Shown: positions 29,022 through 37,830, counted from the first letter of the stretch. The stretch is DNA of 64,000 bases from Candidatus Omnitrophota bacterium (GCA_020632495.1 JACKFL010000005.1:1798001-1862000); one strand, 5' to 3'. Numbers and translations are program-made. Notes: generated by a model not told the origin, from the letters alone.

Positions 29022-29265
29022 ACGCCGATTCTTACAGGGTACCGTTGTCAGCGACAAGATGGACAAGACTCGGGTCGTACAGATTCGCTCATCGATCAAG
29101 CACCCGAAGTATCACAAGATCGTCCGCGTGGCCAACAAGTTCAAGGCCCATGACGAAAAGAATGAATCCAAGATCGGTGATGTGGTGCAGATCATGGAAA
29201 CCCGGCCTTTGTCCAAAGACAAGCGCTGGATTATCAAGCAGATCGTGAACAAAGCAGTAGTATAG
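28993..29265 (+). CDS. rpsQ: 30S ribosomal protein S17
   Basis: 90-residue OB-fold protein that binds 16S rRNA early in assembly. GTVVSDKMDKTRVV and the GDVVQIMETRPLSKDKRW segment are diagnostic. The ATG lies inside rpmC with AAAGGAAAG upstream, which supports it as the true start despite the 29-base overlap. Confidence 0.95.
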   Translation: MSEVQARTSKRRFLQGTVVSDKMDKTRVVQIRSSIKHPKYHKIVRVANKFKAHDEKNESKIGDVVQIMETRPLSKDKRWIIKQIVNKAVV

Positions 29266-29274
29266 GGTGCCGTC

Positions 29275-29643
29275 ATGATTTACATGAAAACGATTTTAGA
29301 AGTTGCCGATAACTCCGGGGCCCGCAAGGCTTCGATGATCGGTGTTCTTAATGCCAAGGGTCGCCGTTGCGCACGTATCGGGGACGTCATCCGGGTCAAC
29401 ATTAAGGAGTCTGCTCCGGAAGCAGCCGTTAAGAAGGGGACCAAGGCGCGGGCGATCATTGTTCGTACCAAGTCGCCGATCAAACGCAATGACGGCACAT
29501 ATGTTCGCTTCGACACCAATGCCGTCGTGATTATTGACGATGCCGGCAACCCCAAAGGTACCCGCGTCTTCGGGCCGGTCGCCCGCGAGCTGCGAAACAT
29601 GGATTACATGAAAATTATTTCACTAGCACCTGAGGTAGTATAA
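29275..29643 (+). CDS. rplN: 50S ribosomal protein L14
   Basis: 122-residue L14, at the subunit interface. VADNSGARKASMIGV near the start and the NPKGTRVFGPVARELR segment are family signatures; 122 residues is the usual length. rplX begins at the very next base after its stop codon. Confidence 0.97.
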   Translation: MIYMKTILEVADNSGARKASMIGVLNAKGRRCARIGDVIRVNIKESAPEAAVKKGTKARAIIVRTKSPIKRNDGTYVRFDTNAVVIIDDAGNPKGTRVFGPVARELRNMDYMKIISLAPEVV

Positions 29644-29955
29644 ATGCTGCGGATTAAAAAGAACGATCAAGTCAAAGTAATTACCGGCAAAGATAAGGGT
29701 AAGACCGGGAAGGTTCTCAAGATTCTTAAGGAAAAGAATTACGCGATTGTCGAGAACATCAATATGGTCAAGAAGGCCCAACGCCGCACCAATGATAACC
29801 AGCAAGGCGGGTTTGTCGAAATCGCCAAGCCGATTCACATTTCGAATATCATGCTGATCGACAAGAAAAGCAATAAGCCGACGCGCTACGGAGCCAAGAC
29901 CTTGAAGGACGGCAAGAAGGTGCGCATCAGCAGAAGAAGCGGAGAAGTGATTTAA
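29644..29955 (+). CDS. rplX: 50S ribosomal protein L24
   Basis: 103-residue KOW-domain protein that starts 50S assembly. KKNDQVKVITGKDKGKTGKV is the KOW motif; NMVKKAQR and GGFVEIAKPIHISNIMLID follow. It is directly abutted by rplN and separated from rplE by one base. Confidence 0.97.
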   Translation: MLRIKKNDQVKVITGKDKGKTGKVLKILKEKNYAIVENINMVKKAQRRTNDNQQGGFVEIAKPIHISNIMLIDKKSNKPTRYGAKTLKDGKKVRISRRSGEVI

Positions 29956-29956
29956 G

Positions 29957-30523
29957 ATGGCACGTTTACACGACGAATACAAAGAAAAGCACACTAAGAC
30001 GATGCAGGAAAAGTTCGGAATCAAGAACGTCATGGATATTCCGAAGCTGGATAAGATCGTCATCAATATGGGGGTCGGTGCCGCTATCGGTGACATGAAG
30101 ATTCTGGACAGCGCCGTGGCCGATCTCACCAAGATTACCGGACAGAAACCTGTGGTGACACGTGCCAAAATCGCCGTCTCGAATTTCAAGCTGCGTGAAG
30201 GGATGCCAATCGGTTGTAAAGTTACCTTGCGCCGGGCGACGATGTACGAATTCATGGACCGGTTGATTAACTTCTGTCTGCCGCGTATTCGTGACTTTAA
30301 CGGTGTGTCGCGCAAGGCCTTTGACCGGCAAGGAAACTATACTCTCGGCATCTCCGATCAGTCGATTTTTCCGGAGATCGACGCGGGGCGCATTCAGTAC
30401 CAGCAGGGTATGGACATCACATTCGTATTTAACAAAGGGCCGCAGGAGTACACGATGGAGCTGCTGAGATTATTCGGCATGCCTTTTGTGAAGCCCCGTA
30501 AGCCGCAGGAACAACTGGCATAA
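29957..30523 (+). CDS. rplE: 50S ribosomal protein L5
   Basis: 188-residue 5S rRNA-binding protein that also contacts P-site tRNA. The KIVINMGVG, GQKPVVTRAKIAVSNFKLREG and PRIRDFNGVS segments match L5 along its length. It is slightly longer than the E. coli protein (179) because of a KPRKPQEQLA tail. Confidence 0.97.
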   Translation: MARLHDEYKEKHTKTMQEKFGIKNVMDIPKLDKIVINMGVGAAIGDMKILDSAVADLTKITGQKPVVTRAKIAVSNFKLREGMPIGCKVTLRRATMYEFMDRLINFCLPRIRDFNGVSRKAFDRQGNYTLGISDQSIFPEIDAGRIQYQQGMDITFVFNKGPQEYTMELLRLFGMPFVKPRKPQEQLA

Positions 30524-30536
30524 GCTAAGGACGACC

Positions 30537-30722
30537 ATGGCAAGAAAAGCGTTAGTCATTAAATCAGAACGAAAACCTAAATTCGCGGTGAGACAGCACA
30601 ATCGCTGCAAGATATGCGGACGTCCCAAGGGGTTTCTCAGACGGTTCAACATGTGCCGCATCTGCTTTCGGGAATTGGCCTGGAGAGGCGAAATACCGGG
30701 CGTGAAAAAAGCCAGCTGGTAA
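30537..30722 (+). CDS. rpsN: 30S ribosomal protein S14, zinc type
   Basis: 61-residue short S14 with two CxxC pairs (CKIC and CRIC), so the zinc-binding form, in contrast to the cysteine-poor L33 and S4 in the same window. RFNMCRICFRELAWRGEIPGVKKASW (in part) is the universal C-terminus. It binds the 30S head near the decoding site. The start ATG at 30537 follows a short gap after rplE. Confidence 0.97.
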   Translation: MARKALVIKSERKPKFAVRQHNRCKICGRPKGFLRRFNMCRICFRELAWRGEIPGVKKASW

Positions 30723-30738
30723 TTTTGAGGAAACTAAT

Positions 30739-31134
30739 ATGTCAATGAGCGATCCAATCAGTAATCTCCTTACTATCATCCGAAACGGCATCCAGGTCCG
30801 TAAGGAAACCGTAGACGTGCCGGCCTCGAGAACGGCCGAAAAGATTTTGGAAATTTTCAAGACCCACGGTTACATTGAAGATTTCCGCATCATGAAGACC
30901 AATGTGCAGGGTTCCTATAAGGTCTACCTGAAATACGAAAACCGCAAGTCGACAATCACCGGGTTAAAGCGCATTTCTAGACCCGGGTTGCGAGTTTATA
31001 AACCTAAAGATGAACTGCCGCGGGTACTGAACGGCATGGGCACGGCGGTCATTTCCACTTCAAAAGGAGTGGTGGATGACCGTGAGGCCCGGCAGATGAA
31101 TGTCGGCGGCGAAGTGTTGTGTTACATTTGGTAA
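30739..31134 (+). CDS. rpsH: 30S ribosomal protein S8
   Basis: 131-residue S8, a central-domain assembly protein. DPISNLLTIIRNG at the start and the ISTSKGVVDDREAR segment near the end are diagnostic. TTGAGGAAAC precedes the ATG at 30739; a second ATG two codons later is possible. In E. coli S8 regulates the spc operon by binding the rplE region; not shown here. Confidence 0.97.
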   Translation: MSMSDPISNLLTIIRNGIQVRKETVDVPASRTAEKILEIFKTHGYIEDFRIMKTNVQGSYKVYLKYENRKSTITGLKRISRPGLRVYKPKDELPRVLNGMGTAVISTSKGVVDDREARQMNVGGEVLCYIW

Positions 31135-31140
31135 GGAATT

Positions 31141-31680
31141 ATGTCAAGACTAGCTAAATTTCCCGTAGACATTCCGTCCAACGTCAAGGTCAGCATCGAC
31201 GGGGGCATGATGAAGCTGGAAGGCCCCAAGGGCAAATTGCAGCGCCACATCCCGGACGGAATCAGTGTCGAATTCAAGGACGGCAAGGTGACGATCACCA
31301 GAAAGTCCAATGCCAAGCAGCACCGTGCGAATCACGGGACCGTCCGCGCCCATTTGGCCAACATGATCACAGGCCTGACCGACGGTCACAAGAAAGAGCT
31401 CGAGATCCAGGGGATCGGTTTCCGTGCTCAGTTGCAAGGTAAAAAAGTTGTCATGAATCTCGGTTTCAGCCACCCGGTTGAATACGACGTTCCCGACGAC
31501 GTGAAAGTCACCGTGCCCAGCCAGACTTCTATAACGGTTGAGGGAATCGATACCGAACGGGTCGGCCAAGTAGCGGCATCATTGCGCGCGCTCAAGAAAG
31601 TTGAGCCGTATAAGGGCAAGGGAATACGTTACGTGGGTGAAATTGTGAGAAGAAAACAAGGTAAATCGGTATCCAAGTAA
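31141..31680 (+). CDS. rplF: 50S ribosomal protein L6
   Basis: 179-residue protein near the sarcin-ricin loop. Two similar halves are visible; GIGFRAQLQGKKVVMNLGFSHPV and the end EPYKGKGIRYVGE followed by RRKQGK are family signatures. The last base of the stop is the first base of the rplR ATG. Confidence 0.97.
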   Translation: MSRLAKFPVDIPSNVKVSIDGGMMKLEGPKGKLQRHIPDGISVEFKDGKVTITRKSNAKQHRANHGTVRAHLANMITGLTDGHKKELEIQGIGFRAQLQGKKVVMNLGFSHPVEYDVPDDVKVTVPSQTSITVEGIDTERVGQVAASLRALKKVEPYKGKGIRYVGEIVRRKQGKSVSK

Positions 31681-32048
31681 TGAAAAATATCAGTCAAAGA
31701 GAAAAACAACGGCTGTACCGTCACGCCCGGATCCGCAAAAAGATCATCGGTACGGATGAGCGTCCGCGTTTGTATGTGCATCGCAGTCTGCGTAATTTAT
31801 CGGCGCAGATTATCAACGACATCGACAGTAAAGTGCTGCTGGGAATGACGACGTTGGACAAGGGTATTAAATCGAGTGTCGAAAATTGTGGCAATATTGC
31901 GGCGGCAGCCAAACTGGGTCAAGCGATAGCCGCAAAGGCCAAGGAAAACGGAATCAGCAAGGTATGTTTCGACCGCGGCGGCTACCGCTTCCACGGACGG
32001 GTCAAGGCCTTTGCCGACGCTGCCCGTGAAGGCGGCTTGGAGTTTTAA
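31680..32048 (+). CDS. rplR: 50S ribosomal protein L18
   Basis: 122-residue 5S rRNA-binding protein of the central protuberance. RLYRHARIRKKIIGT, RPRLYVHRSLRN and the FDRGGYRFHGRVKAFADAAREGGLEF end (in part) match L18. It overlaps rplF by one base and is followed by rpsE after 4 bases. Confidence 0.97.
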   Translation: MKNISQREKQRLYRHARIRKKIIGTDERPRLYVHRSLRNLSAQIINDIDSKVLLGMTTLDKGIKSSVENCGNIAAAAKLGQAIAAKAKENGISKVCFDRGGYRFHGRVKAFADAAREGGLEF

Positions 32049-32052
32049 TCGT

Positions 32053-32766
32053 ATGAATAAAGAGAACGAAGAAAAGAACGAGAGCGTAGACGAACAGCCG
32101 GGAGCCGGGGCAAATCAAGCCGCTGCCGAGGCTCAATCACAGGAAGCGAAATCTTCAGCCCAGGAGTCGTCCTCCGACTCGCCGGAAAATACGGCGGGTG
32201 CTGATGCACAGAAAGCGGGTCAATCCGATGGCAAGTCCGGCGGACAAGGAAGGCCTGGCCGTGGCGGACGCCGTAATGCACCAAGGGTTCCTGAAGGAAC
32301 AGTCATCAAGGATCCGAACGCTCCGGAAGTTCTCGAAAAGGTTATTGAAATCAAGCGTATTACCAAGGTAACCAAGGGGGGCAAGAAGTTGTCCTTCAGC
32401 GCGCTTGTAGTGGTTGGTGATACCATGGGTAAGGTCGGCTACAGCCTTTCCAAGGCCAGCGAAGTTTCTATAGCGATTCGCAAGGCCATGGCCACCGCCA
32501 AGAAGAATATGGTAAAAATTCCCATGCGGGGAACCACGATACCGCATGAGATTATCGGTGAATGTTCCGGCGCCGAAGTGTTGCTTAAACCTGCCGGCGA
32601 AGGTACCGGGGTTATCGCCTCGGGTCCGGTCCGTGCGGTATGCGACGGGGCTGGAATTCACAACATTTTAACGAAATGCCATCGGTCCAACAATCCCATT
32701 AACGTGGTCAAGGCGACTTTTGATGGTTTAACACGACTCAAGACGGCGAGAGAAATAAAATCATGA
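32053..32766 (+). CDS. rpsE: 30S ribosomal protein S5 with long N-terminal extension
   Basis: S5 helps shape the mRNA entry channel and decoding accuracy. The core starts at about residue 92 (VLEKVIEIKRITKVTKGGKK) and includes VVGDTMGKVGYSLSKA and IPHEIIGE. The first 88 or so residues are low complexity: a Glu/Gln/Ala/Ser-rich stretch to about 60, then a Gly/Arg-rich patch (GRPGRGGRRNAPR). The total is 237 against about 165 usual. The ATG at 32053 is preferred over an upstream in-frame ATG within rplR. No rpmD follows; rplO overlaps by four bases. Confidence 0.94.
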   Translation: MNKENEEKNESVDEQPGAGANQAAAEAQSQEAKSSAQESSSDSPENTAGADAQKAGQSDGKSGGQGRPGRGGRRNAPRVPEGTVIKDPNAPEVLEKVIEIKRITKVTKGGKKLSFSALVVVGDTMGKVGYSLSKASEVSIAIRKAMATAKKNMVKIPMRGTTIPHEIIGECSGAEVLLKPAGEGTGVIASGPVRAVCDGAGIHNILTKCHRSNNPINVVKATFDGLTRLKTAREIKS

Positions 32767-33242
32767 ATTTAAGTCAGCTCAATTCTCCAAAGGGTTCCCG
32801 CAAGCGCAAACGTATTGTCGGTCGCGGGCGCGGTTCGGGCCGCGGCAAGACCAGCGGACGCGGCGAGAACGGTCAGCGTTCCCGCTCCGGAAGATGGTGC
32901 GCCAAGGCCTCGGAAGGCGGGCAAATCCGTTTGATTCGCCGTCTGCCAAAGGTCGGATTCCGCTCACATCGTCCGATTCTCAACCAGATCGTACACGTGG
33001 GCAGCCTCGAACGATTCGATAAAGACACAGTGGTCACCGCGGAATTGCTCAAACAAGAGCGACTGATCAGCAGCCTGAATAAACCGTTTAAAATCCTCGG
33101 CGACGGCGAACTGAAAACAGCCCTTATCGTACAGGCGGAGAGCGTTTCAAAGTCGGCCAGGGAAAAAATCGAGAAAGCGGGCGGCAAGGTGGAAATTGCC
33201 GCAAAGAAGGAAGCCAAAGAAAAATCCAAGGCGGCATCATAA
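32763..33242 (+). CDS. rplO: 50S ribosomal protein L15
   Basis: 159-residue L15, a late-assembly protein. The glycine/arginine-rich N-terminus (RIVGRGRGSGRGKTSGRG) and the RLPKVGF segment are family hallmarks. It directly follows rpsE, where rpmD (L30) would normally intervene. The C-terminus ends in a Lys/Glu/Ala stretch. secY begins 12 bases downstream, the usual partner. Confidence 0.96.
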   Translation: MNLSQLNSPKGSRKRKRIVGRGRGSGRGKTSGRGENGQRSRSGRWCAKASEGGQIRLIRRLPKVGFRSHRPILNQIVHVGSLERFDKDTVVTAELLKQERLISSLNKPFKILGDGELKTALIVQAESVSKSAREKIEKAGGKVEIAAKKEAKEKSKAAS

Positions 33243-33254
33243 GGGCCTGAACGA

Positions 33255-34604
33255 ATGTTAGCTTCTTTCGCCAATTGTTTTAAGATCCCCGACCTGAGAA
33301 ACAAGATCCTTTTCACGCTGGGGATCATCGCGGTTTACCGTGTCGGTTGCTATATTCCCACTCCGGGAGTCAATGCGGCCGTATTGGGTGAGTTCTTTGA
33401 TAAAAATGCCAATTCTCCTGACGGGGGAATTTTCGGTCTGATGAGCCTTTTCTCGGGGGGAGCCCTGGAGAAGATGACGATCTTCGCGTTGGGTATCATG
33501 CCGTACATCTCCAGCTCGATCATCATGCAATTGCTGACCGCCGTTATCCCGGCCCTGGAGAAATTGCAAAAGGAAGGTCAGACCGGATACCAAAAGATCA
33601 ACCAGTATACCCGGTACGGTACTTTGGGTCTGGCCTTGGTCCAGTCTTTTTTCATCGCGTTGTGGCTGGAGAGCCCGCAGGCCTTTCAAGGCTTCCAGCT
33701 CGTGGATCATCCCGGCTGGGGTTTCCGTGTGGTGACGGTGCTCACGCTGACCAGCGGGACAATGCTCCTGATGTGGCTGGGCGAGCAGATCCAGGAAAAG
33801 GGCATCGGCAACGGGATCTCATTGATCATTACCGCCGGTATCATCTCGGCGGCGCCGACAGCGATGACCACCTTGTCCAAGATGCTGGCGCCCGGCACCA
33901 GCGGTGTCACTCAATTGCAGCCGTTGACCCTGTTGATTATGATCGCCTTTCTCATTGGCGTTATTATCGGTATTACATTGATCACGCAGGCGCAACGCAA
34001 GATCCCGGTGCAGTACGCGCGCCGAGTGGTCGGACACAACAAGACCACCCAGGGGCAAAGTTCCTATATCCCGTTAAAGGTGGATACGTCGGGTGTCATC
34101 GCGATTATTTTTGCACAGTCGATCATTTTGTTTCCCGCCACATTGGCCAGCTTTATTCCGAATCAGGCTTTTCAGGGGCTGGCAGGATTTATTTCCCGGG
34201 GCGGTTGGCTATACTATGTATGTTATGCGTTTCTGATTGTGTTCTTTTGCTACTTCTATACGGCCATTGTGTTTAATCCGATTGATGTGGCCGATAATAT
34301 GAAGAAGCACGGCGGTTTCATCCCGGGTGTCCGTCCCGGAGCGCAAACAGCCGATTATCTGGATTTTGTCATGACGCGGATCACATTGGCCGGCGCGACG
34401 TTTATTTGTATCATCGCTATCATGCCGGATGCGATCATGGCCTCGTTCAAAGTGCCCTATCTGGTGGCGTCGTTCTTCGGCGGCACCGGGGTTCTGATCA
34501 CGGTCGGCGTGATGCTTGACACCATGAAGCAGATTGAGTCTCATTTGGTGATGCGCCACTATGATGGATTTACCAAGCGCGGGCATTTGAAAGGGCGTAG
34601 ATGA
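33255..34604 (+). CDS. secY: Preprotein translocase subunit SecY
   Basis: 449-residue channel protein of the Sec translocon with about ten membrane helices. Signatures include the first helix region (GIIAVYRVGCYIPTPGVN), the GIMPYISSSIIMQLL plug/helix segment and the cytoplasmic loop QRKIPVQYARRVVG that contacts SecA and ribosomes. It sits between rplO and adk as in most bacteria. Its stop overlaps the adk ATG by four bases. Confidence 0.98.
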   Translation: MLASFANCFKIPDLRNKILFTLGIIAVYRVGCYIPTPGVNAAVLGEFFDKNANSPDGGIFGLMSLFSGGALEKMTIFALGIMPYISSSIIMQLLTAVIPALEKLQKEGQTGYQKINQYTRYGTLGLALVQSFFIALWLESPQAFQGFQLVDHPGWGFRVVTVLTLTSGTMLLMWLGEQIQEKGIGNGISLIITAGIISAAPTAMTTLSKMLAPGTSGVTQLQPLTLLIMIAFLIGVIIGITLITQAQRKIPVQYARRVVGHNKTTQGQSSYIPLKVDTSGVIAIIFAQSIILFPATLASFIPNQAFQGLAGFISRGGWLYYVCYAFLIVFFCYFYTAIVFNPIDVADNMKKHGGFIPGVRPGAQTADYLDFVMTRITLAGATFICIIAIMPDAIMASFKVPYLVASFFGGTGVLITVGVMLDTMKQIESHLVMRHYDGFTKRGHLKGRR

Positions 34605-35260
34605 ACATCGTCCTTCTGGGACCTCCGGGAGCGGGAAAAGGAAGTTTGGCCGGCCTGTTAAAAGACGGCCGTGATCTTTTGCATATATCCACGGGAGATT
34701 TGCTGCGCGAAGAAATGCAGCGGCAGACTGAACTCGGTCTGGAAGCCAAGAGTTACGTGGAAAAAGGTGAGCTCGTTCCCGATGATTTGGTGACCAAGCT
34801 GCTGGCCAATAAGTTAAAGGCAGCGCCCGAAAAGACCGGTTATCTGCTCGACGGTTATCCGCGAACACGCGCGCAAGCCGAAAGTCTTGACAAGCTGCTC
34901 AACCAAATCGGACGTCCGTTGGATGCCGCGTTGTACCTGGACGCGGATCTCGAATTGATTATCAAACGAATCACGGGACGCCGGGTAGCCCCTAAGTCCG
35001 GCCGGGTATATCACATTACCAACCGGCCGCCGAAGCGGGAGGGGTATTGCGACGAATCAGGAGAGCCTTTGATTCAGCGTCCTGACGACAATGAGGATAC
35101 TGTCCGCAAGCGGATGAAGGTTTACCTCGAGAATACCCTGCCGATCGTGCAGTATTACGAAGATAAGGGTATTCTGACGAAGATGGACGGCGCCAAGGAT
35201 TCCGAGGATTTGGAGAAAGAACTGATTGAATTTTTTGATGAACAAGCCAAGCTCAATTAG
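34601..35260 (+). CDS. adk: Adenylate kinase
   Basis: Interconverts ATP + AMP and 2 ADP. The 219-residue protein has the P-loop GPPGAGKGS near the N-terminus, the AMP-binding DGYPRT motif, and a long LID domain (GRRVAPKSGRVYH to RPDDNEDTV). The LID has a single cysteine rather than the four-ligand zinc set, so it is the non-zinc long form. It overlaps secY by four bases and map by 23. Confidence 0.96.
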   Translation: MNIVLLGPPGAGKGSLAGLLKDGRDLLHISTGDLLREEMQRQTELGLEAKSYVEKGELVPDDLVTKLLANKLKAAPEKTGYLLDGYPRTRAQAESLDKLLNQIGRPLDAALYLDADLELIIKRITGRRVAPKSGRVYHITNRPPKREGYCDESGEPLIQRPDDNEDTVRKRMKVYLENTLPIVQYYEDKGILTKMDGAKDSEDLEKELIEFFDEQAKLN

Positions 35261-36005
35261 TATCAAGACTAAGGACGAGTTGGCCATTCTTCGTGAGGGT
35301 GGGCGCATCCTTGCGGAAATCGTTCATGAACTTAGCAGCTCTTTAAAATCCGGCATCACGACTAAAGAAGTCGATGAATCTGCCGAAAAGTTAATTGCCC
35401 AGCACAAAGTTATTCCGGCTTTCAAGGGATACCGCGGCTTTCCCGGATGTGTCTGCCTCTCGGTCAATCATGAGGTTGTTCACGGGATCCCGGGTGACCG
35501 CATATTGAAGGACGGAGACATTGTCAGCGTAGATGTCGGAATCATTTACAAGGACTATTATTCCGACACCGCCATGACGCTTCCGGTCGGAAAGATTACG
35601 CCGGAATTGCAAAAACTGCTGAGCGTCACACAAGATGCGCTGTATCGCGGTATCGAGGAAGCCCGGCCGCACAATCATCTGTCGGATATTTCGGCCGCCA
35701 TCCAGCGCTATGTCGAATCGAATAATTTCTCGATCGTGAAGGATTTTGTGGGGCACGGCATCGGTAAGAATTTGCACGAAGATCCGGAGATTCCGAATTA
35801 CGGACCGCCGCACCAAGGGCCGGTGCTCAAGGAAGGTATGGTATTCGCGATCGAACCGATGGTCAATCTGGGGCGATGGGAAACCAAGATCCTGGATGAC
35901 GGTTGGACCGTTAGCACCGCCGACGGTAAGCCTTCGGCCCACTTTGAACATACGGTGGCAATTACGGACGCGGGTCCGGAAGTTTTAACCGAATATCGAT
36001 CATAG
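35238..36005 (+). CDS. map: Methionine aminopeptidase, type I
   Basis: Removes the initiator methionine from nascent proteins. The 255-residue protein has the five metal ligands in M24 order: VDVGIIYKDYYSDTA with two aspartates, GHGIGKNLHEDP with the histidine, FAIEPMV and FEHTVAI with the glutamates. The ATG at 35238, inside adk, is preferred to an upstream TTG at 35226. There is no N-terminal zinc-finger or SEC-C extension. The secY-adk-map-infA order is standard. Confidence 0.95.
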   Translation: MNKPSSISIKTKDELAILREGGRILAEIVHELSSSLKSGITTKEVDESAEKLIAQHKVIPAFKGYRGFPGCVCLSVNHEVVHGIPGDRILKDGDIVSVDVGIIYKDYYSDTAMTLPVGKITPELQKLLSVTQDALYRGIEEARPHNHLSDISAAIQRYVESNNFSIVKDFVGHGIGKNLHEDPEIPNYGPPHQGPVLKEGMVFAIEPMVNLGRWETKILDDGWTVSTADGKPSAHFEHTVAITDAGPEVLTEYRS

Positions 36006-36006
36006 C

Positions 36007-36225
36007 ATGGCCAAGGAAGATCTGATTGAAGTTGAGGGCGTGATCAAGGAAGCCTTGCCCAATGCCAAGTTCCGGGTGGAACTTGAAAACGGGCACGTGG
36101 TCGAGGCGCATATCTCCGGAAAGATTCGGGTGCACTATATTAAAATCCTACCCGGAGACCGGGTGAAATTGGAACTCTCCCCTTACGATATGAACAGGGG
36201 GAGAATAACGTACAGGATGAAATAG
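36007..36225 (+). CDS. infA: Translation initiation factor IF-1
   Basis: 72-residue OB-fold factor that blocks the 30S A site during initiation. The sequence MAKEDLIEVEGVIKEALPN and SGKIRVHYIKILPGDRV match the family; 72 is the standard length. It starts one base after map and is followed by rpmJ. Confidence 0.97.
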   Translation: MAKEDLIEVEGVIKEALPNAKFRVELENGHVVEAHISGKIRVHYIKILPGDRVKLELSPYDMNRGRITYRMK

Positions 36226-36226
36226 C

Positions 36227-36343
36227 ATGAGAGTAAAATCGTCAGTCAAAAGAATTTGCGGTAATTGCAAGATTATCAAGCGTAAGGGCGTCGTGCGCGT
36301 CATTTGCAGCAGCAACCCCAAGCACAAACAAAGACAAGGATAA
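36227..36343 (+). CDS. rpmJ: 50S ribosomal protein L36
   Basis: 38-residue zinc protein of the 50S subunit, the smallest bacterial ribosomal protein. It starts MRVKSSVKRICGNCKI and has ligands Cys11, Cys14, Cys27 and His33, so the zinc-binding form. It begins one base after infA and ends five bases before rpsM, its conserved place in the alpha block. Confidence 0.96.
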   Translation: MRVKSSVKRICGNCKIIKRKGVVRVICSSNPKHKQRQG

Positions 36344-36348
36344 GAGGT

Positions 36349-36723
36349 ATGCCAAGAATACTCGGGGTAGACATTCCCAAAGAAAAGAGAATCGAAGCGT
36401 CATTGAAGTATATTTATGGCATCGGGCCGAAGCGTTCCCTGGATATCCTGCGGGAGGCTAATATTGATCCCAATCGCAGGGCTAAGGAGTTGTCGGATGA
36501 GGAAGTCAGCCGGCTCACAATCATTATCCAAAATAGATACGTGACCGAGGGTGACCTGCGTCGCGAAGTGAATCAAAATATTAAGCGTCTGATGGAATTA
36601 GGCACTTACCGTGGCATGCGTCACCGCCGCGGCCTGCCGGTGCGGGGTCAGCGGACCAAAACCAACTCCCGGACCCGTAAGGGACGCAAACCGTCTATCG
36701 GCGCGAAGACTAAGAAAAGATAA
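36349..36723 (+). CDS. rpsM: 30S ribosomal protein S13
   Basis: 124-residue head protein contacting P-site tRNA and forming intersubunit bridges. PRILGVDIPKEKRIEASL, YIYGIGPKRS and the RHRRGLPVRGQRTKTNSRTRKG end (in part) are diagnostic. An upstream in-frame start inside rpmJ is rejected; TAAGAGG lies directly before the ATG at 36349. Confidence 0.97.
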   Translation: MPRILGVDIPKEKRIEASLKYIYGIGPKRSLDILREANIDPNRRAKELSDEEVSRLTIIIQNRYVTEGDLRREVNQNIKRLMELGTYRGMRHRRGLPVRGQRTKTNSRTRKGRKPSIGAKTKKR

Positions 36724-36750
36724 CGCTAAACACTAAGAGGACCGTATTTC

Positions 36751-37167
36751 ATGGCTAAACCAAAACCGACCACCAAGGCTGCACGGAAAAGAGAAAAACA
36801 AAAAAAGAAGGCGCTGAAGGGGGTAACCTCGGGCGTGGCGCACATTCTGGCCACATTCAACAATACCATCGTGTCGATTTCCGACAAGGAAGGCAATACC
36901 ATCGTCTGGTCCACGCCGGGTGTCGTCGGTTTTAACGGATCCAAGAAATCGACGCCGTTCGCGGCGCAGGTGGCGGCCAGTGACGCGGCCAAGAAAGCCA
37001 AGGATTTGGGATTGAAGACGGTCGATGTGCTGGTCAAGGGGCCCGGTTCCGGGCGAGAGTCGGCTATTCGCGCCATCCAGGCCGCCGGACTGAACGTAAC
37101 ATCAATCAAGGACATTACGCCGTTGCCGCACAATGGTTGCCGGCCGCGTAAGAAACGACGCGTATAG
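36751..37167 (+). CDS. rpsK: 30S ribosomal protein S11
   Basis: 138-residue platform protein near the mRNA exit. GVAHILATFNNTIVSISD and the end DITPLPHNGCRPRKKRRV are universal signatures. A basic N-terminal stretch of about 25 residues precedes the core, as in many S11 proteins. AGAGGA precedes the ATG. Confidence 0.97.
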   Translation: MAKPKPTTKAARKREKQKKKALKGVTSGVAHILATFNNTIVSISDKEGNTIVWSTPGVVGFNGSKKSTPFAAQVAASDAAKKAKDLGLKTVDVLVKGPGSGRESAIRAIQAAGLNVTSIKDITPLPHNGCRPRKKRRV

Positions 37168-37187
37168 TGCGAAAGGGAGAATGATTA

Positions 37188-37799
37188 ATGGCTAGATACA
37201 CCGGACCGAAATATCGCTTATGCCGACGCGAAGGGGTCAACCTCTTCGGGCCGAAAAAGTATGATTTTGATATCCGTCCGTATGCACCGGGTCAGCACGG
37301 ACAAGGTCGCCGGGTAAAATTGTCGGACTACGGGTTACAGCTGAGAGAAAAGCAAAAGGTAAAGCGCATCTACGGAGTGCTCGAGCGCCAGTTCCGCCGC
37401 TACTACGAAAAAGCAGCCCGTTCCAAAGGGATTACCGGTAGTGTGTTGCTGCAATTGCTCGAACGCCGTTTGGATAACGTGATTTTCCGTATGGGATACG
37501 CCACCACCCGTCCGCAGGCGCGTCAATTCGTCAGCCACGGTCTGGTCAAGGTGAACGGCCAACGAGTCGATATTCCGTCTTACCAAGTCAAGGAAGGCGA
37601 TGAAATTGAGCTGAAGATCAAGGACAAAACCAAGGCGCTCTTTGACGCGATACTCGAGCGCAACAAAGACCTGACCCGTAAGGGATGGGTCAAGCTCGAC
37701 GAAAAGAATTATAAAGGGGCTGTGCTCAAATTGCCGGTCCGGGAAGACATTCAATTCCCCATCAACGAGCAGTTGATCGTTGAGCTTTACTCGAAATAA
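37188..37799 (+). CDS. rpsD: 30S ribosomal protein S4
   Basis: 203-residue primary 16S binder. MARYTGPKYRLCRREGVNLF opens it, and an S4 RNA-binding domain follows (LERRLDNVIFRMGYATTRPQ in part). Zinc-type S4 has four cysteines near the N-terminus; here only one is present, so this is the zinc-free form. In E. coli S4 represses the alpha operon; its placement just before rpoA is kept here. Confidence 0.97.
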   Translation: MARYTGPKYRLCRREGVNLFGPKKYDFDIRPYAPGQHGQGRRVKLSDYGLQLREKQKVKRIYGVLERQFRRYYEKAARSKGITGSVLLQLLERRLDNVIFRMGYATTRPQARQFVSHGLVKVNGQRVDIPSYQVKEGDEIELKIKDKTKALFDAILERNKDLTRKGWVKLDEKNYKGAVLKLPVREDIQFPINEQLIVELYSK

Positions 37800-37830
37800 T
37801 CAGGTTTATTGACCCTGCAAGGAGGAATCT

